The notes under the pieces are model-generated. The model saw nothing but the letters and a program-made list of their open reading frames with translations. It was not told the DNA's origin and ran no database searches. A program made the translations under genes and the position numbers. From NCBI GenBank assembly GCA_015488785.1, contig WFNC01000137.1:1-6158 (forward strand): a stretch of DNA of 6,158 nt, given 5' to 3'. Origin of the DNA: Flavobacteriales bacterium (GTDB lineage Bacteria > Bacteroidota > Bacteroidia > Flavobacteriales_D > Parvicellaceae). This document shows positions 1 to 6,158 of the stretch, piece after piece (the stretch's first letter is position 1; each line of letters starts with the position of its first letter).

Positions 1-63
1 TCATTATTCATTTGGTATAATTGGTCTTTTTCGAAAGGGCTATCTGTTTTATCTAATTGAAGA
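1..63. other. Left edge; possible tail of a truncated upstream gene
   Basis: This short stretch cannot be assigned. On the plus strand, frame 1 is open from the window edge to a TGA at 58-60, reading ...NWSFSKGLSVLSN, which would end 3 bp before the ATG at 64. Frame 2 is open to a TGA at 92-94, which overlaps the alternative ATG at 91 as ATGA. Either could be the C-terminus of a co-directional gene running into the flavoprotein gene. A third possibility is a divergent minus-strand gene starting at the ATG at 11-9 or 4-2. Frame 1 has the codon choices most like the neighbouring genes, but I recognise no family in any reading. No convincing promoter pair is visible: a TATAATTG at 16-23 resembles the Bacteroidota -7 element, but its -33 partner would lie outside the window. 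Confidence 0.3.
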
Positions 64-1434
64 ATGTCAAATATACTCAAGCAATATAAAATGATAAAAA
101 AAATACTAGCTACATTATTCGTCTTCGTTTTTTTTCTATTTTTTTGGTTAAATGGTCCTTTACAAATTAAAGAAATATTGATAAATCTTGAACATGAAGA
201 TTCATTATTTTCATCTCCTATTTTTGTTGGGAATCAAAAAGAAAAAAAATATTACAAAACGGTTGGAGAGGTAGAAACAGAAGGCTACGGATGGAGTTTA
301 TTTAATTCAAAAAATGAGAAAGAAGACAATGGATATAAATTATTATCTTCAAAAAAACAAGATGGAGAAAAATCAAAGGTTCAAATTAGACTGTTAGAAC
401 TACACTTGAAGCAAATATTAAAAGGAAATTATAAAACAGAAAGCATAGATACAGAGTATGGTCCTTTTTTGTACGTTAGGTTAGAGAATGAAAATTTAAT
501 CTATTTAGAAAACCAAGAAAACCTCAAACAGATAAGAGGCTATGGAGGAGCGATAAAAATAGGAGTGCTCATTCATCAAAATGGAGCGATAAAAAAAGTT
601 CAACACATTTCGTCCAAAGAAACGCAAAGCTATTTGACTAAAATTGCTAACAGTCGATTTTATGAACAGTTTGAACAAATTCCATTAGAAAAAGATCAAG
701 CTGTTGACGCTGTTTCGGGAGCTACATTGACTACCGAAGCCATTGCTAAAACCGCTAACGCATTGGTCGATTTGTATCGAAATTATTTTATAGACAAGTT
801 AGTTGAGGATCGAAATATGGCTTCATTTAAATTAATAGCTACAACTTCTGTTTGGTGGATATTGCATATTTCAATAATTGCACTTTTATACTTTTATGGT
901 TTTCAAAAAAAGTATAAAAAAACAAAAAGAGATGTAAAAATTCTTAGTCTAATTTCTATTCTCTATATCGGTTTTTTTCTAAACAGTTCCTTTACTTATG
1001 TTTCCTTAATACATCCATTTTTAGGAACTACCCTATCTCCTTTTATTGCTTTTTATTCTTTACTTTCACTTTTGGGAAGCATTTGGAGTAAAAATATTTA
1101 TTGTCAATATGTTTGTCCCTATGGACATTTACAAAGAATAAGTTTGAATCTATCTAAGAAAAGATTTGTTTCTACTTTTTTTATTAAGAATCAATGGATT
1201 GAACACATTCGAAATTTTATCGCGATTTGCTTAATTACGGGATTACTTTTAGGATTGCGTTCATGGGGAAATTTTGAGGTATTTCCCGATGTATTTGGTT
1301 TCGACTTTACTTCTTATTGGTTTGGAATTTCTATATTATTAGTTCTTGTTAATTTAAAATATCCGTTTATCTGGTGTCGAATTGCTTGTCCTACCGGAGC
1401 GGTTTTAGATAAAATTAGCGATTTGACAAAATAG
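64..1434 (+). CDS. NosR-like membrane flavoprotein: FMN-binding domain plus Fer4_5-type [4Fe-4S] membrane domain
   Basis: A 456-residue inner-membrane redox protein. Residues ~11-30 form an N-terminal membrane anchor and residues ~31-250 an extracytoplasmic region. The end of that region is an FMN-binding domain: GYGGAIKIGVLI (159-170), an ET pair (186-187) and DAVSGATLTTEAI (215-227). The Dxx[ST]GAT signature is where the transferase ApbE attaches FMN through a phosphoester, here predicted on Thr221. Further spans lie near 258-279, 292-311, 320-341, 384-398 and 417-432. Two CxxxCP motifs follow membrane segments, Cys347/Cys351 (CQYVCPYG) and Cys438/Cys442 (CRIACPTG), the pattern of NosR, NapH and CcoG. 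The chain ends 14 residues after the second motif, so the two-cluster ferredoxin tail of classical NosR is missing. The likely role, inferred, is electron transfer between FMN outside the membrane and Fe-S centres at the cytoplasmic face. The partner is unknown. The ATG at 91 (Met10, directly before the hydrophobic segment) is an alternative start; neither start has a strong ribosome-binding site. The gene is convergent with the next one, 21 bp away. Confidence 0.85.
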   Translation: MSNILKQYKMIKKILATLFVFVFFLFFWLNGPLQIKEILINLEHEDSLFSSPIFVGNQKEKKYYKTVGEVETEGYGWSLFNSKNEKEDNGYKLLSSKKQDGEKSKVQIRLLELHLKQILKGNYKTESIDTEYGPFLYVRLENENLIYLENQENLKQIRGYGGAIKIGVLIHQNGAIKKVQHISSKETQSYLTKIANSRFYEQFEQIPLEKDQAVDAVSGATLTTEAIAKTANALVDLYRNYFIDKLVEDRNMASFKLIATTSVWWILHISIIALLYFYGFQKKYKKTKRDVKILSLISILYIGFFLNSSFTYVSLIHPFLGTTLSPFIAFYSLLSLLGSIWSKNIYCQYVCPYGHLQRISLNLSKKRFVSTFFIKNQWIEHIRNFIAICLITGLLLGLRSWGNFEVFPDVFGFDFTSYWFGISILLVLVNLKYPFIWCRIACPTGAVLDKISDLTK

Positions 1435-1455
1435 TTATTTCCTGAAAATTTGAAT
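1435..1455. other. Convergent intergenic gap with no recognisable terminator
   Basis: Twenty-one bases separate the stop codons of the plus-strand flavoprotein gene (TAG, 1432-1434) and the minus-strand phosphotransferase gene (TGA on the minus strand, 1458-1456). The only symmetry is a perfect 10-bp palindrome, TTGAATTCAA, at 1450-1459, which runs into the coding end. It has no loop and no T-tract, so it is not a convincing intrinsic terminator. Transcripts from the two sides probably overlap unless they end by another mechanism. Confidence 0.6.
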
Positions 1456-3507
1456 TCAAGGTGATTGACTTAATGTATTTTTTAGCGAATCTAAATTATT
1501 CCAAATTAAGTTATTCTTACAACAATATTTATTTATTATTTTATAATTATTATATCTTTTCAAAAAGTTTAAACGTTCTAAACTATCGCTTACTTTTGTC
1601 GTTTTAAATTCTTTATCAAAAGAATAAATCGCTTTTCCAAAAAGGACTTTATTATTAATAATAGCATTGGGCATATCTAAAGCATTTAAATTTAGAGGTA
1701 TAAAACGATTCGCTACAAAAGTAGCGTTTGTATCTAACCCCATTCCCAACCAATGATTTTTGAGCGGAACATCTAATCCATAATTACGATTCAACAATGA
1801 TAATAATGAAGGTAGAACATCAATATGCGAGCACACTCCTTTAAAAGTTTTAGCTTCTTTTAGCAAAGGGGAATAAATAACCAATGGCACACGGTAATTT
1901 TCAAAAATATCATCATTCAAGTTCAAATCCACTGCATGATCACCTGTTATTATAAAAATTGTATTCTCAAAACCATCTCTTTTCTTTAATTCGGTTATCA
2001 AATGTTTTAAAGCATCGTCGGCATAAAAGATTGAAGCTAATATCTTTCTTTCAATTTTTTTTACATCATTAAAGTTTAATCCCAATGATTTTAGTTTAAG
2101 AATTAGATACTCATCGGTATAATATTTATCGTCTGATAAATTATAGGGACTATGATTACTTAATGTTTGAAAAACACTAAAATAAGGTTGCTTAATTTGA
2201 TTATCATCCATATAGTCAATTCCTTGGCTGTAAACATCTTTGTCATTGAATCCCCAAACAGGCTCAGCATTTTTTCTTTTATACCTAAAATATTTTACCG
2301 TATCGAATCGGCTTAACGTTATTCGATTATCAACTAAATTTTGATCCATAAATTCCCCCACATGATCGAAGTTTCCTGAACCTCCATAAAAATAGGATGT
2401 TATATAATTATTTTTCTTAAGAATATTATAAAGACTATTGTGCTGAGGAAACCTTAGATTAGACGACGTGTCTTTTTCCATATTTATAAATCCTCTACTC
2501 CCTACGCCTGTCAATAATGAGCTTAACAAATTTGGAAGCACTCCATAGGATCGCTCTGCATTAGAAAAAAAATTATCCCAACTCAATCCGTTGTTGGCTA
2601 AGCTATCCGTAAATGGTGTAATTGAACCTTTGATAGCTAAATTATTACCAGAAAAAGAGGCCGATAAACTTTCAGAAACAATGATTACAATATTAGGTTT
2701 AATCTTAGAATGATTAAAAAATGGTCCCAATACATTGTCATAGTTAGACCTATTGATAAGTGGATAATTTAAATCTTCAAATGTCTTATTATTTTTATAA
2801 TAACTTTGAAATTCAACTATTTGTTCCTTTATTTCTTGCTGAGAATAAAACGATTTAACCTCAAAAGAATCAAAATAACTTTTTAGAAAAAAAACAGGTT
2901 TAGAATTTCCAATTAGAAAGTGATTGTAATTATCAAAAAATCTTAAAGCCTTAAACGTAAACTGATAATTTAAAAGTCCTACAACACTCAGACCTAAATA
3001 GAGAGCCAAAATAAACTTTGCATTTTTAAACCGATTTAAATTAACCGATTTTATAAATACAAAAACTGCCAATAGCATTAGAAAAATAAAAAAGACTATA
3101 AATTCGATTCGATTTAATGACAATTCGATTAATACAATTGAGAACACCTCTCCTATAGAAAAATCAAATAAGGAATTTGATAAAAGAGCATTATTAATTA
3201 AAAAATATTCAGAGAATATCAGAAAAACAACAAGTAAGAATGAAAATAAAATTCTTGTAATAACTTTCCCTAATCGAAAACTATAAAAATACAAAAGTAA
3301 AAGAGGAGCTAAAAAAAACAGCGAAAACAAGATTATAAATAACGAATCAAAATTAATACTTTTAGAAAAAAACAAATCGAAGTTTACTTCTTCGTACTTA
3401 ATTTGAATCAGATAAACGAACTCAAAAATCCTTATAACAATATTTAGTAAAATCGTTAAAAACACGACAATACTATAATCAATTAAAAATATTTTTAGTT
3501 TCTCCAT
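1456..3507 (-). CDS. LTA synthase family / membrane sulfatase-fold phosphotransferase
   Basis: A 683-residue membrane enzyme of the alkaline-phosphatase/sulfatase superfamily, LtaS/OpgB-like. About five N-terminal spans (near 8-33, 54-76, 84-105, 134-154 and 163-180) precede an extracytoplasmic catalytic domain from ~270 to ~600. Recognisable motifs in order: PNIVIIVSES (271-280), with metal-ligand candidate Glu279; NAERSYGVLP (316-325), with Ser320 where LtaS has its catalytic Thr; GGSGNFDHVGEF (375-386); VWGFNDKD (417-424); LSNHSPYNL (449-457), with His452; and TGDHA (521-525), with metal ligands Asp523 and His524. RVPLVIYSP (539-547) and HIDVLPSLLSLL (561-572) complete the fold. Family members transfer phosphoglycerol or phosphoethanolamine from phospholipids to lipids or glycans on the outer face of the membrane; the exact substrate is not readable here. 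Bacteroidota are not known to make lipoteichoic acid, so LTA synthesis itself is unlikely. The gene lies 15 bp after nadB and is probably transcribed with it. An A-rich leader without Shine-Dalgarno precedes the ATG. The N-terminal third is more AT-rich than nadAB. Confidence 0.88.
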   Translation of the reverse strand: MEKLKIFLIDYSIVVFLTILLNIVIRIFEFVYLIQIKYEEVNFDLFFSKSINFDSLFIILFSLFFLAPLLLLYFYSFRLGKVITRILFSFLLVVFLIFSEYFLINNALLSNSLFDFSIGEVFSIVLIELSLNRIEFIVFFIFLMLLAVFVFIKSVNLNRFKNAKFILALYLGLSVVGLLNYQFTFKALRFFDNYNHFLIGNSKPVFFLKSYFDSFEVKSFYSQQEIKEQIVEFQSYYKNNKTFEDLNYPLINRSNYDNVLGPFFNHSKIKPNIVIIVSESLSASFSGNNLAIKGSITPFTDSLANNGLSWDNFFSNAERSYGVLPNLLSSLLTGVGSRGFINMEKDTSSNLRFPQHNSLYNILKKNNYITSYFYGGSGNFDHVGEFMDQNLVDNRITLSRFDTVKYFRYKRKNAEPVWGFNDKDVYSQGIDYMDDNQIKQPYFSVFQTLSNHSPYNLSDDKYYTDEYLILKLKSLGLNFNDVKKIERKILASIFYADDALKHLITELKKRDGFENTIFIITGDHAVDLNLNDDIFENYRVPLVIYSPLLKEAKTFKGVCSHIDVLPSLLSLLNRNYGLDVPLKNHWLGMGLDTNATFVANRFIPLNLNALDMPNAIINNKVLFGKAIYSFDKEFKTTKVSDSLERLNFLKRYNNYKIINKYCCKNNLIWNNLDSLKNTLSQSP

Positions 3508-3522
3508 TTTATTAAAACGCGC

Positions 3523-5094
3523 TTAACAATCCAAGCTAAAAAAAGCGCCTTTATTTTCCTTTCTTTTTTGAGATTCTTTTACAATCAAATAAGCAATTGC
3601 ATTTAAGTTTCTTAGTTCACAAAGTTGCGGTGAAAGTTTGGCTTTTTTGTAGATTTCTTCTGTGTCAAAATAAATTTCATCCAAACGTTTCAATGCTTTA
3701 TCCAATCGCTCATCTGAACGAACAATTGAAACAAAATCACTCATTACAGACTGTAATGCTTTTTTATTATGCTTTATCATAATCAACTCTTTTGGAGCTG
3801 TTGTTCCTTCTGCATCCCATTCTGGAACAATTGGTTTTTCGGCTTTAAAAATTTCTTTATTTACAACGATATCTTGCGCTATATTGTGTCCATAAACCAA
3901 TGCTTCCAATAATGAATTAGATGCTAAACGATTGGCGCCATGCAATCCTGTTCGAGAAGCTTCTCCGCAAGCATACATATTTCCAATAGATGATCGACCT
4001 GAAGCGTCAACATCTATACCTCCACAAAAATAATGACAGGCAGGAATAACGGGAATTAAATCTTTTTGAGCGTCAATTCCAATACTCAAACATTTTTCAT
4101 TAATATTTGGGAAGTGATTAATATATTTATCAAAATCTAAGTGGCGACAATCTAAGTAAACGCAATCTTCTCCTGATGTATTTAACTCATTATCAATTGC
4201 TCTAGCTACAATATCTCGAGAAGCTAATTCTCCTCTTTCATCAACCTTAAACATAAAGCGTTCACCTGCTTTATTGACCAAATAAGCTCCAAAACCTCTT
4301 ACTGCTTCAGAAATTAAAAAAGCAGGACTAATTCCTGGCTGATACAATGCAGAAGGATGAAACTGAACAAATTCAATATCATTTATTTGAGCTTTAGCTC
4401 TGTAAGCCATAGCAATACCATCTCCTGTAGCGATAACAGGATTAGTTGTAGAAGCGTAAACTTGCCCTGCTCCACCTGTTGCTACGACTGTTTTAAATGC
4501 AGTATAAGTTTCTATTTCTTTTGTATTTTCGTTTAATACATACGCTCCATAGCAAGAAATATTTTCTTTATTATACGTTTTTATTTTTCCATTTACATGA
4601 TGATCAGTAATCAAATCTATAGCAAAATGATGAGGTAATGTTGCTATATTTGGTAGATTCTTAACTTGTGTAAGCAAAGTATTTTCGATCTCTAACCCTG
4701 TAATGTCTTTATGATGTATAATTCGATTAGCAGAATGACCTCCTTCTTTACCTAAATCATAATCTCCAATTTTATCATAATCAAATTCAGCTCCCCATTC
4801 TATCAATTCTTTTAAACGATCAGGAGCATCAGAAATTACCATTTTTACGACATCTAAATTATTTAGATTATCTCCCGCATCCATGGTATCTTTAATGTGA
4901 CTTTCGAAAGAGTCTAATTTATCCCATACAACGGCAATACCTCCTTGGGCATATTTTGTGTTTGATTCATTTTCAAACGATTTTGTTACAATTCCAATTG
5001 AAGTATTGGGTAGTTTTTTAGCAATTTTAATTGCTGTACTCAATCCTGCTACACCAGAGCCTAGAATAAGAATATCGAAATGTTTTAAACTCAT
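3523..5094 (-). CDS. nadB: L-aspartate oxidase (NadB)
   Basis: A 523-residue FAD enzyme that oxidises L-aspartate to iminoaspartate, the first step of de novo NAD synthesis in the cytoplasm; oxygen or fumarate can reoxidise the flavin in characterised homologues. Length is close to E. coli NadB (about 540). The N-terminal dinucleotide-binding motif is GSGVAGLS (12-19), followed by NTKYAQGGIA (45-54). Active-site residues of the succinate dehydrogenase/fumarate reductase flavoprotein family are all present: EGGHS (117-121), with Glu117 matching E. coli Glu121; FHPSAL (245-250), with His246; SRDIVARAI (292-300), with general acid Arg293; PACHYFCGG (351-359), with His354; and GLHGANRLASNSLLE (383-397), with Arg389. 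EGGHS and its partner residues separate aspartate oxidase from fumarate reductase. Residues ~420-523 form the helical C-terminal domain. The start codon overlaps the nadA stop as TAATG, which fixes the start and implies translational coupling. The phosphotransferase gene follows 15 bp downstream. Confidence 0.97.
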   Translation of the reverse strand: MSLKHFDILILGSGVAGLSTAIKIAKKLPNTSIGIVTKSFENESNTKYAQGGIAVVWDKLDSFESHIKDTMDAGDNLNNLDVVKMVISDAPDRLKELIEWGAEFDYDKIGDYDLGKEGGHSANRIIHHKDITGLEIENTLLTQVKNLPNIATLPHHFAIDLITDHHVNGKIKTYNKENISCYGAYVLNENTKEIETYTAFKTVVATGGAGQVYASTTNPVIATGDGIAMAYRAKAQINDIEFVQFHPSALYQPGISPAFLISEAVRGFGAYLVNKAGERFMFKVDERGELASRDIVARAIDNELNTSGEDCVYLDCRHLDFDKYINHFPNINEKCLSIGIDAQKDLIPVIPACHYFCGGIDVDASGRSSIGNMYACGEASRTGLHGANRLASNSLLEALVYGHNIAQDIVVNKEIFKAEKPIVPEWDAEGTTAPKELIMIKHNKKALQSVMSDFVSIVRSDERLDKALKRLDEIYFDTEEIYKKAKLSPQLCELRNLNAIAYLIVKESQKRKENKGAFFSLDC

Positions 5095-6098
5095 TATTTT
5101 GCTGAAATTTCTAGCATTCTTTCAATAGGAATTAATGCTTGTTTTCTAATATCTTCGTCCACTGTAACTTCTGGTAATTCGTGTTTTAAACATAAATACA
5201 ATTTCTGCATTGTGTTCATTTTCATGTATCCACACTCAGAACAAGCGCAAGTATTGTCTTCATTAACAGGTGCAGGAATCAAGATTTTGTCAGGAGCTTC
5301 TTGTTGCATTTTAAACAAAATTCCAGCTTCTGTAGCAACTATAAATTTCTTACTCTTATTTGTTTTTACATAGTCTATCATTCCTGAAGTAGAACCTATA
5401 TAGTCTGCAATTTTCAAAATATGCCCTTCTGATTCTGGGTGAGCAATCATTTTGGCATCTGGATGTTCTAAATGTAAAGCAACTAATTTATCTAATGAAA
5501 AAGCTTCATGAACTACACATGCTCCATCCCAAAGGACCATATCTCGACCGGTTTGCTTGTTGATATAAGCACCCAGGTTTTTGTCTGGAGCAAATATAAT
5601 CGGTTGATCTTTTGGAATTGAGGCTATTATTTTTTCGGCATTAGAAGAGGTACAAACCAAATCACTGTGTGCTTTTACCCCAGCAGAAGCATTAACATAA
5701 GTAACAACAACGTGCTTGGGATAATCTAATTTAAAACTTGCTAAATCTTCAGCTGAACAAGATTCTGCGAGTGAACAACCTGCTTTTAAATCGGGTAACA
5801 ATACCTTTTTTATTGGATTAAGAATTTTAGCTGTTTCAGCCATAAAATGAACTCCTGCAAACACAATTATATCTGCCTCAACTGTTGCAGCGACTTGCGA
5901 AAGCCCCAAACTATCTCCTACATAATCAGCGATATCTTGAATTTCGGGTTCTTGATAATAATGCGCTAAAATTACAGCGTTTTTTTCTTTTTTTAAACGA
6001 TTGATTTCTTTTACAAAATCTAATGTCTTTGGAGTTTCTATTGCTAAGTACCCGACTTCTTCAAGTTGAGCTTTTGCTTTTGCTAAATCTGTATTCAT
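5094..6098 (-). CDS. nadA: Quinolinate synthase (NadA)
   Basis: A 334-residue [4Fe-4S] dehydratase-like enzyme that condenses iminoaspartate (from NadB) with dihydroxyacetone phosphate to form quinolinate, the precursor of nicotinate mononucleotide. It shows the triplicated-domain signature motifs: AVILAHYYQEPEIQDIADYV (41-60), GDSLGLSQ (61-68), FAGVHFMAETAKIL (80-93), PDKNLG (171-176) and HPESEG (220-225). The three cluster-ligand cysteines expected from E. coli (113, 200, 297) correspond to Cys108 (in AGCSLAESC), Cys194 (in DGACVVHEAF) and Cys289 (in CSECGYMKMN). The E. coli CxxCxxC run before the last ligand is altered here to Cys284-x-Cys286-x2-Cys289. Length is usual for the long form found in proteobacteria and Bacteroidota. 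The gene lies first of the three minus-strand genes in the window and shares one base with nadB. No Shine-Dalgarno precedes the ATG, only an A-rich leader. No NadC gene is in the window, so the next pathway enzyme must be encoded elsewhere. Confidence 0.97.
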   Translation of the reverse strand: MNTDLAKAKAQLEEVGYLAIETPKTLDFVKEINRLKKEKNAVILAHYYQEPEIQDIADYVGDSLGLSQVAATVEADIIVFAGVHFMAETAKILNPIKKVLLPDLKAGCSLAESCSAEDLASFKLDYPKHVVVTYVNASAGVKAHSDLVCTSSNAEKIIASIPKDQPIIFAPDKNLGAYINKQTGRDMVLWDGACVVHEAFSLDKLVALHLEHPDAKMIAHPESEGHILKIADYIGSTSGMIDYVKTNKSKKFIVATEAGILFKMQQEAPDKILIPAPVNEDNTCACSECGYMKMNTMQKLYLCLKHELPEVTVDEDIRKQALIPIERMLEISAK

Positions 6099-6158
6099 AA
6101 GTTTTTATCTAAAATAAAATTTATAATCATATTCCATACATTCAAGAAACCTATCAGA
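6099..6158 (-). other. Right edge; possible tail of a truncated gene upstream of nadA
   Basis: Reading into nadA on the minus strand, one frame is open from the window edge (6158) to a TAA at 6107-6105. It would encode a C-terminal tail reading SDRFLECMEYDYKFYFR, ending 6 bp before the nadA ATG. A second frame is open to a TGA at 6097-6095 that overlaps the nadA start as ATGA. Either would make nadA an internal operon gene. I recognise no family in these 17-20 residues, and with so short a stretch open frames occur easily by chance. The alternative is that this is the nadA promoter region. Confidence 0.25.
6116..6145 (-). promoter_or_regulatory. Candidate Bacteroidota-type promoter for nadA
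   Basis: On the minus strand a TTG at 6145-6143 is followed after 19 bp by TAAATTTT at 6123-6116. This matches the Bacteroidota primary sigma pattern TTG - about 19 bp - TAnnTTTG except for the final base. It would place the transcription start roughly 10 bases before the nadA ATG, a short leader. AT-rich DNA gives such matches by chance, and the same bases may instead be the end of an upstream gene, so support is weak. Confidence 0.3.

Noticed and set aside
1..113. Minus-strand open frame across the left edge and the start of the flavoprotein gene
   Set aside because: It overlaps the anchor-coding part of a well supported gene antisense. Only a start within positions 1-11 would be believable, and too few bases remain to judge it.
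96..249. Homopolymer runs (A8 at 96-103, T8 at 128-135, T7 at 139-145, A8 at 242-249) as a phase-variation switch
   Set aside because: Runs of seven or eight are expected in DNA this AT-rich and are part of ordinary Lys and Phe codons; nothing marks them as a switch.
1450..1459. TTGAATTCAA palindrome as an operator or terminator
   Set aside because: A ten-base palindrome without loop or T-tract is common by chance in such DNA and lies at the ends of two genes rather than near a promoter.
3597..3782. A 61-codon plus-strand open frame inside the nadB region
   Set aside because: It lies wholly antisense to the conserved C-terminal part of nadB, resembles no protein family, and has no promoter or neighbours on its strand. 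It is a shadow of the coding sequence.
64..6098. Functional partnership between the flavoprotein and the NAD-synthesis enzymes (for example as electron acceptor for NadB)
   Set aside because: The flavoprotein gene is on the opposite strand and convergent, its flavin domain is predicted outside the membrane while NadB is cytoplasmic, and nothing in the sequence links them.
6099..6158. NAD-sensing riboswitch or NadR/NrtR operator before nadA
   Set aside because: The leader is very AT-rich, shows no stable stem-loops or clear inverted repeat, and is too short to hold a riboswitch before the ATG.

Overview
The window is AT-rich bacterial DNA holding four complete protein-coding genes packed almost without gaps. 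The base composition, the A-rich and Shine-Dalgarno-poor stretches ahead of the starts, the preference for AAA/AAT/TTA/GAA codons and the adjacent nadA-nadB pair suggest a member of the Bacteroidota, most likely a flavobacterium. This assignment is inferred from style, because there is no rRNA or other marker gene.

Layout. Positions 1-63 are the left edge and may hold the end of a cut-off neighbouring gene. A plus-strand gene (64-1434) encodes a membrane redox protein: an N-terminal anchor, an extracytoplasmic FMN-binding domain with the covalent-flavin motif SGAT, and a multi-span membrane part with two CxxxCP iron-sulfur motifs, as in the NosR/NapH group. It lacks the C-terminal ferredoxin domain of classical NosR. 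After 21 bp the three remaining genes run on the minus strand. Read in transcription order they are nadA (quinolinate synthase, 6098-5094), nadB (L-aspartate oxidase, 5094-3523) and a five-span membrane phosphotransferase of the LTA-synthase/sulfatase superfamily (3507-1456). The stop of nadA and the start of nadB share one base (TAATG), and 15 bp separate nadB from the membrane enzyme, so the three are probably co-transcribed. Positions 6099-6158 hold either the nadA promoter or the end of a further upstream gene.

How the genes work together. NadB oxidises L-aspartate to iminoaspartate. NadA, a [4Fe-4S] enzyme, condenses that unstable product with dihydroxyacetone phosphate to give quinolinate, the precursor of NAD. 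Tight translational coupling fits a pathway with a labile intermediate. The membrane phosphotransferase probably decorates an envelope lipid or glycan and has no evident biochemical link to NAD synthesis. The flavin/iron-sulfur protein is convergent to the operon and is probably part of a separate unit extending left of the window; it is likely to move electrons across the inner membrane.

No RNA gene, mobile element, CRISPR array or long non-coding stretch is visible. Nothing here amounts to a clearly new system. The points most worth a second look are the compact NosR-like protein without a ferredoxin tail and the unassigned substrate of the Ser-type LTA-synthase-like enzyme.
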